This document shows positions 1 through 8,826 of a stretch of DNA of 12,056 nt, one piece after another. The translations under genes and the position numbers were made by a program. The notes below the pieces were generated by a model, which was not told where the DNA came from, did no database searches, and worked only from the letters and a program-made list of their open reading frames with translations. This stretch comes from Tieghemiomyces parasiticus (taxonomy: Eukaryota; Kickxellomycota; Dimargaritomycetes; Dimargaritales; Dimargaritaceae): assembly GCA_027575765.1 (NCBI GenBank), contig JANBPT010001229.1, positions 1 through 12,056 of the forward strand, read 5' to 3'. Positions within the stretch are counted from its first letter, which is position 1; each line of letters begins with the position of its first letter.

Positions 1-133
1 CTCTCCCACCCTTTAGGCACAGTAAAGTTCACCCTCCCCTCTCTACTGAGGCCCCAGCCTGACTAAAAGTGCCATAGTCTCATCAACTCTCCACCTCTAG
101 TCTTATCACACTATATAACAGCACCCACTCCTT

Positions 134-1065
134 CAGATGAATTGTATTAAATTGGACTACCAACTCATTAAATGGAGCCCAGCTACCAGAATGGCTGCTC
201 TCAAGATCATTATCCTCCCAGTGGTTGAGTATGCCCCCCCTCTGGTTCACCTGGCAGTCCAGGCCAAGCTCATTCCCAGGCAGTCCCTGAGCCCACTCCA
301 CCTGCTCCTCAACTAAGGGATTACCTGGATCATTGGTACCCATTGCCCAGTAGTTGCCAATGCCATGACCAGTCTGCCATGTCTCCCAGAACACCTGGTC
401 CATCTTCCAGTAGGCTTCCCCCTGCACATTAGCCAGCCCCCATCCAATCCCCCCTATATTCTATCCAGGCCTGGGCTCAGAGGATGCCCCCCAGGTCCCA
501 GCTCCCCACCCTGTCTGCCCTGGCCATACAGGTCCCTCCTGGCCCCCAGGACAAGGTCCAGCTAAGGGACTTCCACAGGCTCAACTTTGTCAGTAAGTAT
601 AGGACCCTTGGGGCCTGTATTGTTGTAAGTGCCAGGTGCAAGGAGAGGAGAGTCTCTGGTAACCTATGCCCTGATCAAATCCTGTCCCTGAAGCCCCCAG
701 AACTCAGGGATGTGGCTATTAAGGCCTGGTGTGCCACTTTCCTCACCTGTAAGCTGTGCATTTGTGGTGAGTAGTACACCATATCCCACATTGAGAGATG
801 CTTCCTTCTTCCACCTGGCCCTTGGTGGGACTGGGTCAAGAAGGACAAGCTGACCATGCAGTAGGACCTACACCATCTCCCAGACAAGTCATCCTCACCC
901 CATGATACCTGCCTTAATAGGGGATGTTGGTTGGAGTTTAGATATCTGACCAATGGCCTAATCAAGCTGTGGGAAGCAGTTACTCCTCCCCCCAGCTCCC
1001 CATGCTTTAATGCCCCATCACCTTCCTATCTACAGTGCATCCTTGCTTATGACCCACCCCCCTAG
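134..1065 (+). mobile_element. Degenerate LINE (non-LTR) retrotransposon, 3' part of reverse transcriptase ORF
   Basis: This is the decayed end of a LINE-like polyprotein. In one frame, about 134-480, I read a block of the kind that follows a LINE reverse transcriptase domain: ALKIIILPVVEYAPPLVHL, then GITWIIGT and MTSLPCLPEHLVHLPVGF. Around 440-560 the frame shifts by one, and an almost open frame runs from 484 to a TAG at 1063-1065. It contains PPELRDVAIKAW, then CICG (Cys codons 757 and 763) and SHIERC (His 787, Cys 799), which resembles the C-terminal CCHC knuckle of many LINEs. A later block reads LEFRYLTNGLIKLWEAV. In-frame stops lie at 314-316, 772-774 and 868-870. Cys appears where Arg would be natural (TCKLCICGE), matching CGN-to-TGN decay. 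The assignment rests on motif resemblance only; endonuclease and RT catalytic domains are not in the window, and the clade cannot be named. Confidence 0.6.
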
Positions 1066-3346
1066 CATTAACCCACCATTTGGGTCTTATCCCAGCCATG
1101 GCATGATGGCTATTTAGTACACTTTCCACCCTTACTAAGAAGCACCCATGCCTCCAGAGGCATTAAACATGCACCTGAGTATTGACCAATGAACCTTAGC
1201 ATGCTTAAGCCAGTCAGCCCAATGCCTAAACAGGGATCCTCCCACCCCACATCCCCTTATAGCCTCTACTCTTGAGTTCATTGCTATCCCCTATACCCCA
1301 ACTGCATCACTCCACCACACTTCTTCCCTGTCCTATGGCTATTGCCCCCTTCATGCTACACCCTCTGAATTACCAAGTACCCTGGCTCCCACCTTCACCC
1401 AAGCCAGGTCTTCTCTTTTTACCCCCCCCCATCATCCCAATTGTAATGTGGTACAGGATGATGGGGAATGCTGGGAGGGAAGGTGCAAGGTGGCTGACTC
1501 AGTGTGTGGGTCTGGAGTCATGCAAGTATGGCACTGGAGGGCAGCAATGGGGCATAAGGTAATGGGGGGATAGGCAAGGGCCATTATTATGCAGTAGGGT
1601 TACTTAAGTAAACAACCAAGCAACACAAGGGTGCAAATGGTAGATGGAGAAGAAATCCATAGGGATGATTGGCCCTGAAGTTGATTTTGTCATGGTGTCT
1701 CTTGACTAGTTGGGTGGCACAGGTAGTCAAGGTATTGTGACAGTGGGACTCAGGAGGTGGTCCCAAGGATCCTATCTCCTGAAGGTCACCCCCTGCTCCC
1801 AACTGTTGTGACTCACTGGTATCCAGGCCCACCAGGCTAGGATAAACTACAACACTCCCCAGAGGACCTAGAGGAGGGGCTGGGGAAGACCTCAACTTTC
1901 CTCACTCTTTGCTATTTATTTGTTTTCATTATTGTTATGCTCATTTGTCTTCATGATGTCCCATGCCCTCCTCTACCACATGTCTTCTAGTATTCTACAT
2001 ATTGCAGCCATTTGGTCTTGTTGGCCCTCCATAGGAGAGCCCATCTTCATTAAAGCTCCACCTAACACACTAGCAATGGTCCTGCCTCAACAGTTGAGCA
2101 GCAAGCCACTAGGTTCATCTCCACTGCTACCTCTGCCTAAGCCAAGCTGTAATACTTCACTCACCTTCCTTACCTTGCATCAGGCCATACTATCTACTAG
2201 CTACTATTGACTCCTATTCATCTTATGGTTTAACTTACCTTTTCCCAACTTGTGACCAAAGTGAATACTACTCACTTCCCCACCTTGCATGGTGCTAACC
2301 ATGACTCAGATTGAAGCCTTACCAGCTATATAAGCCTATGAGCAGAACACCCTTATAAAGATTATTGTTATCTTTATATATTTATTGCTATACTGATTGA
2401 CACTGGTTACCATTTACCACAGGAGAAGCATAATTAACAATGATAGCAGGTGTAGTGTTGGTAAATGGGGGTCAACCCCAATGAGTCTAATTAGACAGCA
2501 CTTTGACTGGAGTGTGATTAATATATTCTATTCCTCAATAAACTATGGGGTGGTTTAAGGTTAAATTGGGAGTTAATAGTGTAGGGGAGAAGGCTAAGGG
2601 AAAGTGGGGCTATTAGGGGGTAGCTAAATGCTACAAAATACCAAATGATACAATGGGGGAACATAGGTGATAAAAGGGAGGAGGAATTCCAAAGAGGTTG
2701 GATACTTCCAAAGAAAGAAAAATGTTTTTTTTGGTGGGGGGTTTCAGGTTTTGTGGCCAAGGTGGAAAGAGTGAATGGATAATCAATGGTGGTGCCAATT
2801 GGCAAGGGACTAGCACAAATGTCCAAAGGGAACGCAAAATTGTGAATAAAAGGGATAAAGATGAATGAGTAAGAGCTGGGGGCTTAAGGGAAAAGCTGGT
2901 AACACACTAATTGGCAAAGGAATAAATTGTAAAATAAGTGAAGGAGCAATGTACAGGGTAAAGTGAGTATAGGAATGACTAAGGAGATAAAGAGGATCTA
3001 ATCTCTGGTCAATCACAAAATAGGGGCTTGAAAATTCCCCATTCCTGTTTTGCTAGCATTTTATCCCTATCACCTTTGCTAAAATAGGGCAAAAAATGGT
3101 GGGCACATTGATGGATACTTTAGCCAGCTTTTGTATGCAATTTGGATCTTGGCATTGCTGATTGACACCCATAGGGCATGGACACTCAGCTACAATGCCT
3201 CCCTATGAAATATGGCCAACTTTGAATGGCTGCCCTGCAATATAGGCTAGAATTTGAGAGGACCTTTTCCTAAGGCACAGGTAACAGGGAAATATCCACT
3301 CTCAACCCTTAGAAGTTTACAATCCTTTTCCATGTGGCATCAATCA
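1066..3346. other. No recognisable gene; mosaic of purine- and pyrimidine-rich CpG-less sequence
   Basis: Open frames here are short and their translations match no family I know. Strand composition switches. About 1066-1430 is pyrimidine-rich on the + strand, 1440-1860 is richer in purines, 1900-2300 is pyrimidine-rich again, and 2521-3010 is strongly purine-rich. An AT-rich patch with TATATAAG lies at about 2328-2395. A small hairpin (2466-2480) sits beside a 12-base palindrome (2485-2496). The block switching may mean nested repeat fragments in different orientations, but no terminal repeats were found to prove it. Confidence 0.5.
2466..2496. repeat. Adjacent hairpin and 12-base perfect palindrome
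   Basis: TGGGG (2466-2470) can pair with CCCCA (2476-2480) over a five-base loop. Five bases later comes the perfect palindrome GTCTAATTAGAC (2485-2496). Both are directly visible. Function is unknown; a repeat terminus or a chance arrangement are both possible. Confidence 0.4.
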
Positions 3347-4333
3347 CGGCTTTTCAGCTAGAAATAAAATATATCCAAAATGTATAAGTGCGCCATAGCC
3401 AAGCATTCTATGTTATATCTCACTCGCTATATAGTGCACCAAAGACACTCTATCCTGCAGACTACACTACATCAAAGAAATGCTATGAGGCAGAAGCAGT
3501 CCTTAGGACTGAGTGGAAGATCCAGTATTGGTAATGGTGACACTCTAAGGTAAAAGGAATTCACCTAGAAGTAAAAAAAGCGGAACTATTCTATGGGACA
3601 TGTTGGAGTCAGTCAACCATCATCTAGTTGGTGGCAGAAAGGGTCCAGTATACAAAATTCTTCTGGCTGGGCCATTGGAGCATAACAGTGTAATTTCAAG
3701 CCAGCCACCCTGCTAGTGGTGGGCTTCAGTAACCTCCACCCGCCCTTCTACTTCACATTATGTTTCCCGCCCCACCCTGTGTTCCCAACTTCCGTAGCTG
3801 TGGTGATACTCATCCGCAGCAAACTTGACGTTGGTGGGTCTGCAGATCGGACTAGAACCAACAGGAAAGGACACATAGTCTGGAAGAATATTTGCAGCCA
3901 GTCAGGTCCACCACTCAGCTAAGGTTGGCGGGGGATTAGCCATTGCCGGGGCCAAGTGGCTTGTCCTAGGTACTACCCCTGGACCCCACGGCGCCGCAGT
4001 CTGTAATCCTTCAACCTTCTGCCAATTGGTCCTAATGCGGACTTGAATGGTGGAAAGTCCGAGCACCACAAGAGCTTGGCACAATTGTAAGTATTTGGTC
4101 CTAACCCTCTTTTGCAAGTCTTTCCAAGTTTTGGTGCGCAATATTCACTTACCCGCCCTTGCCTGCGCCCATCCCGCTAGCTATCTAGTCCCAGGCCTAC
4201 GGAACCCAGCTGGCCTCATTAGCATTACCTGCCCTTTCACATGCCCATGCCTCGGACGTGGTTTGGATCCCCATTGGCTCGCAATATCCCCCCTCTCTTT
4301 GCTACCACTCTCTCCGGATTCCCTGTGTAAGCA
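3347..4333. other. Transition zone and 5' flank of the Zn2Cys6 gene
   Basis: CpG returns stepwise: single CGs at 3347, 3391, 3425 and 3581, then 3741 and 3768, and ordinary density beyond about 3780. The first half is AT-rich with many stops, and I see no gene in it. The second half is more like the neighbouring gene in composition and should hold its promoter and 5' untranslated region. Open frames at 3716-3922 and 4047-4364 have no recognisable content and I do not call them genes. No convincing TATA box was found. Confidence 0.45.
4022..4029. promoter_or_regulatory. Possible CCAAT boxes (4022-4029 and 4273-4277)
   Basis: CCAATTGG at 4022-4029 carries overlapping CCAAT motifs on both strands. 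An inverted CCAAT (ATTGG) lies at 4273-4277, about 57 bases before the ATG at 4334. CCAAT boxes bind the fungal HAP/NF-Y complex. The motif is short and no binding evidence exists here, so this is only a candidate. Confidence 0.25.
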
Positions 4334-6655
4334 ATGTCACCTCATACGCAATGTTTACCCATAGCGCGGCTGCAAGGACCCGCCCAGCCCCGGGCCCGGT
4401 TCTCCTGTCAGACTTGCCGAACCCGCAAGGCGAAATGCGACAAGCAACTGCCGCACTGTACGGGTTGTCTTCAGCGCGACCTCGAGTGCCAGTACCTGCT
4501 GACACCAGCCCGTCTCCGCGATGCTATTGAGGTACTAAGTGCAGCCATTGAGGACCCGCCAGGTACCCCCAAGGCTGACAACCAGACGCCCGCAGGACAG
4601 TCGGCAACATTGGAGACTTCCAGCCTTAGTGCGTACCAGCCTTCTCCCGTACATTGTCTCCAATCCTCCGCCTCTCCTCCGTCCTTCGCCTATGAGAATG
4701 GGGCCAGTTGTCAGACGCCTACCCTAGTCCCCAGCCCACCCTCAACTGACCCGGCTGACCAGCTCAATGACCTTGCCCTCCCTGATAACGAAGGCTACTT
4801 TGAGGCCGTTGCAACGAACCCAATTGTACACACTCCTGTGTTGCTGGATGTAGCCACGGTTCAGGTGAGCCCGCAGGGCTCTGAGGAAGCTAGTTCACAT
4901 AGCCTAGCATTCCGCTTTGTGAGCCGCATGGCTGAGGAGCTCTGGGGTATAGAATCTTCCACCCGTTCCTCGACGGCAGACCCGTCAGAGTTATTTACGG
5001 CTTCCTCCGCCCCGGACATGCAATCACCTAGCCTCTACCGACCCATGTTCATGAACACCGACCTGCTCTTCCACTCCGAAGTCTTGCGCTACGTCGTCTA
5101 CCAAGCTTGTCATCGGGCATATGGGCAGTTTGCCGACCTGCAATACCAAAGGGCCATACTCCGCCTGCATAACCACACCATGCCGCCTGAACTACAAGTG
5201 GTCATGGCCCTAATCTCTACGTTTGCCGAGCGCGTCACCTTTCAGAGCACCCAGCCGGTGGGTGCTATCGGTATATATCAGAGTTATCTGAGACACACCG
5301 TGGGTCGTTTTGCTGACGGGGGTGGCGGTACGGACGCCTTCACCCTACTATGTGTTACGGCTGAGGTGTGTCAGAGGCTAGGCGCGTACAGCCAGTCGGT
5401 GGCACTAATAATCTCCGCTATTCGGCAACACCAGGTTGCGCGGGCTCATTTAATAGACCAGAAGCCACGGCCCCCTCCTCTCCCCAACTCGACGTTCGAT
5501 GCGACCCGGCTGCGCGACCCGCTGCTGATCAACCACTTCCGCATTGCCTGGTGGCTTACAATAACACGTGATGCCCTAAATGCCATTATTTTTGGTCTCC
5601 GGCCTGCAGTCCGTCTAGACGAGTTTCGGGTCCTATACCCGGAACAACGGCATCCCAAGCCCCCACCCGGCTTTATTGCGGCGGCTACACGAGACGACTC
5701 CGAAATGAACACTAGCCCAAATCATCCAACTTTTTTCCTGTCACTCTTCGACTTCCCTGCCGTCCAGATTGACTGCGATCTATCGTGTCTTATTCACTTG
5801 GTGGCGACCACACGTAGTTATCTCCAGTACGACGTTCCGCGGTGGCAACGGTACTGGCGGCGCGCCTGCCAGGCTATTGATCGATGGCAAGTCACTTCCA
5901 AGAGTCTCAGAAACGTCACCAGCTACCACTTGAGCTCATCCCGAGATTCCGCTGCGACCGACAGGCCCCAACGGCTGCCGATGCATGAACTGTATGTCGG
6001 CCAGAGCTACTACCTGCTCCTGATCTACCTACACCACCTAGACGGCGTAGTGGTTGCTCCCCAAGATACGGCGCATCCCAATGCCTCGCCCCTGTCGACA
6101 CTGCTGGACGAGGATTTGGACGGCTTCGATGAGGGCTACTACGGTGATCTCAACAATAATCCTATTACCATCATCGATGATGACGACGGCCTAGGCCCTG
6201 GACCGACCGAAGCGACTCCCAACCAACTGGGCACTACTTCCCCACAAACCGGTAGCCAAGAGTCCGACAAGAACCGCGGCGGAGAGATCACGGTACCCAG
6301 TGCCATCCTGCGGCTATGCGACCAGCGCTGCTGGGAGGCCGTTTTAGACCTCCGACAACACCTAGCGAATAACATCGACAACCTTTGGAAGCTCAATACA
6401 TCGCTGTTCATTGGAAATCTTAACGCGGCAGGCGTGGTGTGCATCGAGGTGCTCCACGGCCGGCGCCACGCTCCTGACCCTATGACCGGAGTCCCTTTGG
6501 CCGCCACCTTTCTAAACGAGATTCTCGGCTTCCTGGCTCGCTTTTCCTCATCGAAACCTGGGAACCTGCGATTGATTGCGTCGCTCGAGAGTCTGCGGGA
6601 TACCCCGCCAACCACGCCGGGCTACTATTCCGTGACGCTCGAGCACCTGCTGTAA
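4334..6655 (+). CDS. Zn(II)2Cys6 fungal transcription factor
   Basis: A 773-residue nuclear regulator of the Gal4-type class. Near the N-terminus is a complete binuclear zinc cluster, C25-x2-C28-x6-C35-x6-C42-x2-C45-x6-C52, with the basic stretch RTRKAK between its second and third cysteines; this contacts DNA and binds two zinc ions. Residues about 60-190 are Pro/Ser/Thr-rich and probably disordered. From about 238 to 440 lies a region like the fungal-specific transcription factor (middle homology) domain, including RIAWWLTITRDALNAI and FGLRP at about 403-424. An acidic stretch with IIDDDD at about 600-620 could contribute to activation. The start is well supported: an in-frame TAA (4328-4330) precedes the ATG by one codon, and the next in-frame Met is far beyond the cluster. 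The regulated pathway cannot be told from sequence. The TAA stop sits within GTAAGT, so a short downstream exon is possible. Confidence 0.88.
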   Translation: MSPHTQCLPIARLQGPAQPRARFSCQTCRTRKAKCDKQLPHCTGCLQRDLECQYLLTPARLRDAIEVLSAAIEDPPGTPKADNQTPAGQSATLETSSLSAYQPSPVHCLQSSASPPSFAYENGASCQTPTLVPSPPSTDPADQLNDLALPDNEGYFEAVATNPIVHTPVLLDVATVQVSPQGSEEASSHSLAFRFVSRMAEELWGIESSTRSSTADPSELFTASSAPDMQSPSLYRPMFMNTDLLFHSEVLRYVVYQACHRAYGQFADLQYQRAILRLHNHTMPPELQVVMALISTFAERVTFQSTQPVGAIGIYQSYLRHTVGRFADGGGGTDAFTLLCVTAEVCQRLGAYSQSVALIISAIRQHQVARAHLIDQKPRPPPLPNSTFDATRLRDPLLINHFRIAWWLTITRDALNAIIFGLRPAVRLDEFRVLYPEQRHPKPPPGFIAAATRDDSEMNTSPNHPTFFLSLFDFPAVQIDCDLSCLIHLVATTRSYLQYDVPRWQRYWRRACQAIDRWQVTSKSLRNVTSYHLSSSRDSAATDRPQRLPMHELYVGQSYYLLLIYLHHLDGVVVAPQDTAHPNASPLSTLLDEDLDGFDEGYYGDLNNNPITIIDDDDGLGPGPTEATPNQLGTTSPQTGSQESDKNRGGEITVPSAILRLCDQRCWEAVLDLRQHLANNIDNLWKLNTSLFIGNLNAAGVVCIEVLHGRRHAPDPMTGVPLAATFLNEILGFLARFSSSKPGNLRLIASLESLRDTPPTTPGYYSVTLEHLL

Positions 6656-7149
6656 GTGTAGTGTGTGGCCGCTTTCATTGAGTTTGATAGATCTACTTCT
6701 TATCAAATGTACATTATATGCTTCAGAAATCGACCTGATGTAACCTTAAGTAGTGGGATGGCCGGCCTCCTTTGGATTTAGACGGTACGGAGTAAGGAAA
6801 ATGCAGCAGTTTTAACGCCGGGAATTAGGGGTCATTGTCTGGTTACAGCGGACAGAGGGCCGCAGTAGTGCCCATCCGACGAGCGAGGGCGATGCCAGCT
6901 TTGCGGAAGGTATAATTGAAGGTGCAAATCTTAAAAATTCAGAAGGTAGTATGATAGGCGTAAGCAAATTGTTTGACACTTTAAAGCTGGGGGGTCTCAG
7001 ATCGCAGTGCTCCTGATGAAACCTAGAAGAGTCAACGATGCAGAGTCGATTGGTATAATGCATTCCAGGATTGTAGCAATTCTGACTTCATTTATTTTTC
7101 TGACCATCCCTTTTGTCTACTTTTTAAAGCCCCCATCCCCCCTCACTCC
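6656..7149. other. 3' flank of Zn2Cys6 gene and 5' flank of mariner remnant
   Basis: I see no gene here. The first 130 bases hold the regulator's 3' untranslated region and a possible splice acceptor ending at 6726. No AATAAA signal is obvious. The rest probably includes the unrecognised left end of the mariner element, because its transposase already reads in frame at about 7152. No terminal inverted repeat was identified. Short frames on either strand show no recognisable content. Confidence 0.4.
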
Positions 7150-8269
7150 ACTCAAGTTAACCAGGCGTGATGTATGGGGCCTTATTTGTAATTACTAGCT
7201 GGAGGGCCGCAAGGCAGATGCTATTTTTAACGTTTTGACTTCCATGCTGGGCCTGGCAGCCCCTAGCCACTCCACCACCTACAGGTGGCTGGCTCGCTTT
7301 CACGCAGATCACCACTCCATTGCAGATGACCCTCGTTCTGGCCGCCCATCAGATGACATTGGTGGATATTACGGGGAATATGATCCTGGGTCGGCTGGAG
7401 ATAGACCCTTGATTGACTGCTGAGCCGCTGGCCCGGGCCTGCCACACTTCACCTGGTACTATGGGCAGGGGCCTGTCCAGGGACCTGGGGTTCTACAGTC
7501 AGTTCAATCGCTAGATCCCCCACAACCTCACCGACGACCAGTGCCACCAGTGGGTACGTTTTGCCACCGATTTCCTGGAGGGGTTTGGCGGGGACCAGTG
7601 ACTGCCTGCTGGTCTCCATCGTCACAGGCGATGAGACCTGGCTGTACCTTTATGATCCTCCCTGCTGGCTCTGGTCACCAGAGGTGGTGCCCTCAAGGTG
7701 GCCCTGTCCCAACTGAGACCCACCAAGGCCATACCCCACCCAAGGTGGTGCTGGCCATTTATTTCGCCAGGCGTGGCCTATTACACCCGATTGTCAAACC
7801 CCCTGGTGTCAAGGTCTCCGCCGAACTCTATGTAGAGTACGGGCTGGAGCCCATGCTTTAGGCCTGGGTGGAGGCACGTGGAAGTCTGGATCATCCTCCA
7901 TGACTCTACCATGATAATGCACCACTGCATCATGCTGCAGCTACCCCGACCTACATTTCCGACTCTAAACTCAAACTTCTGCCAGCCCCTCCCTATAGTC
8001 CTGCTGACCTGGCCCCCTGCGACTTCTGGCTATTTAGGAATGTCAAACAGCGGCTGAGGGTAAGAAGTTCAGCACACTGGAGGCGGATTGTGGACGCCTG
8101 GCAATCGGAGCTAGCCAGACTCCAGCCAAATGGTTTTAGAATCTGCTATGACAGCTGGGTAGAAAGAGCTCACCAAGAGGTACAGGGTGATGGCAGCTAT
8201 AACGAATACACGCCATTTAGATTTGAGAACACCGAAATTTTTGGCGGTACCTGCAGTTCTTTACCTTAG
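7150..8269 (+). mobile_element. Broken mariner-family (Tc1/mariner) DNA transposase
   Basis: A pseudogene of a cut-and-paste transposase, readable only by moving among three frames. Frame A (about 7152-7360) gives KLTRRDV, LEGRKADAIFNVL and YRWLARF then DDPRSGRPSDD, the first N-terminal helix-turn-helix. Frame B (about 7365-7598) gives LTAEPLARACHTS, the second helix-turn-helix, and IPHNLTDDQ, the mariner WVPH-L-type linker. Frame C (about 7600-7680) carries IVTGDETW with the first catalytic Asp (codon 7630). Frame A resumes to the end with YHDNAPLHHA (second Asp, 7913), PYSPADLAPCDFWLF (third Asp, 8021) and the C-terminal YDSWVERAHQEV. Stops within these segments lie at 7196, 7410, 7512, 7859 and 7901, and another TGA at 7599 marks a frame switch. 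Two stops (7410, 7901) are TGA where Arg CGA is likely. The element cannot encode its own transposase. Ends and target-site duplication were not found. Confidence 0.85.
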
Positions 8270-8826
8270 CTTAGGTGTGATGGTTTACCTGACCAAGTGT
8301 TGCGCTACGTTCAGGAACATGTGTTCTCTCCTGACAGATGTACATTTCAACCAATGGCGCTACTTGTGGACTAACCAACAAACCATTTCGATCTACGTAT
8401 CAAAAAGTGGACCCTGACGCCAACGTGCAGGCACCTGGCAATCCTTTAGTGCCCTGATATATACCGGAGGTTTTAGGTAGATACTAATTCGCCATTAACA
8501 CACCATACCTAGCAACTGGGATTGGCACAACCGCGAACGCTAAACTACACCGCATTACCGGCGGATACCATACAGGCAATGGTTCGATTCCAGAATTAGG
8601 GATACCATTCGATGCACAATGTACAATACCTCTAGGATTCATATGCAGCTCCGAGGTCTGAGCTTCCCCGTCCCATTGGACGGGACCATTTCCCATCATC
8701 CATTCTAACCTATAATCAGCTAGGGTCTGATACTCAAAGGCCTAAAAGATCCAAAATAGACTACGCAAAGGCATTTCATACAACATACATTATGGTTTGT
8801 TTGTTTTTTTAGAATCAGGCCCCACG
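8270..8826. other. Intergenic region between mariner remnant and WDR48-like gene
   Basis: I see no gene here. The left part may contain the undetected right end of the mariner element. The right part is the 3' flank of the minus-strand WDR48-like gene. A T-run at 8804-8811 reads as an A-run about 15 bases after that gene's stop, in its transcript sense. A six-base-pair hairpin (CCCGTC 8667-8672 with GACGGG 8679-8684) is present but weak. A T-loop-like GGTTCGATTCC at 8580-8590 has no tRNA around it. Open frames at 8187-8417 (+) and 8484-8699 (-) show no recognisable features. Confidence 0.4.

Larger units (their letters stand above)
1..3346. other. CpG-depleted block (probable heavily mutated repeat domain)
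   Basis: Reading every line, I found no CG dinucleotide in 1-2832. The only one up to 3346 is at 2833-2834, although C and G are both common and some lines exceed 60% GC. More than 100 CGs would be expected by chance. TG and CA are abundant, and GC content has not collapsed, so this is CpG-specific loss rather than the CpA-to-TpA decay of classic Neurospora-type RIP. The known cause of such loss is cytosine methylation at CpG followed by deamination. That this block was methylated, silenced repeat DNA is inference, supported by the LINE remnant inside it. The flanking genes and the mariner remnant retain ordinary CpG. Confidence 0.85.

Noticed and set aside
83..427. 114-codon minus-strand open frame
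   Set aside because: It is antisense to the LINE remnant, whose + strand reading matches known LINE blocks. The minus translation matches nothing I recognise.
2518..3016. Overlapping minus-strand open frames of 68-102 codons
   Set aside because: They arise from the purine-rich + strand, which reads as Pro/Ser/Leu/Phe-rich sequence on the other strand. No motif is visible.
3716..3922. 68-codon + strand open frame upstream of the regulator
   Set aside because: No recognisable content. It spans the composition boundary and is not linked to the zinc-cluster frame by convincing splice sites.
6139..6615. 158-codon open frame on the - strand
   Set aside because: It lies wholly antisense to the Zn2Cys6 coding region and has no recognisable content.
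7152..8292. Imperfect inverted repeat (7152-7163 against 8281-8292) as mariner terminal repeats
   Set aside because: The left arm falls inside the transposase reading frame (KLTRRDV), so it cannot be the element's end. The match is short and imperfect.
8523..8600. tRNA-like gene suggested by GGTTCGATTCC at 8580-8590
   Set aside because: The T-stem would have only three pairs, no acceptor stem can be formed with upstream sequence, and no proper A box or anticodon arm is present.
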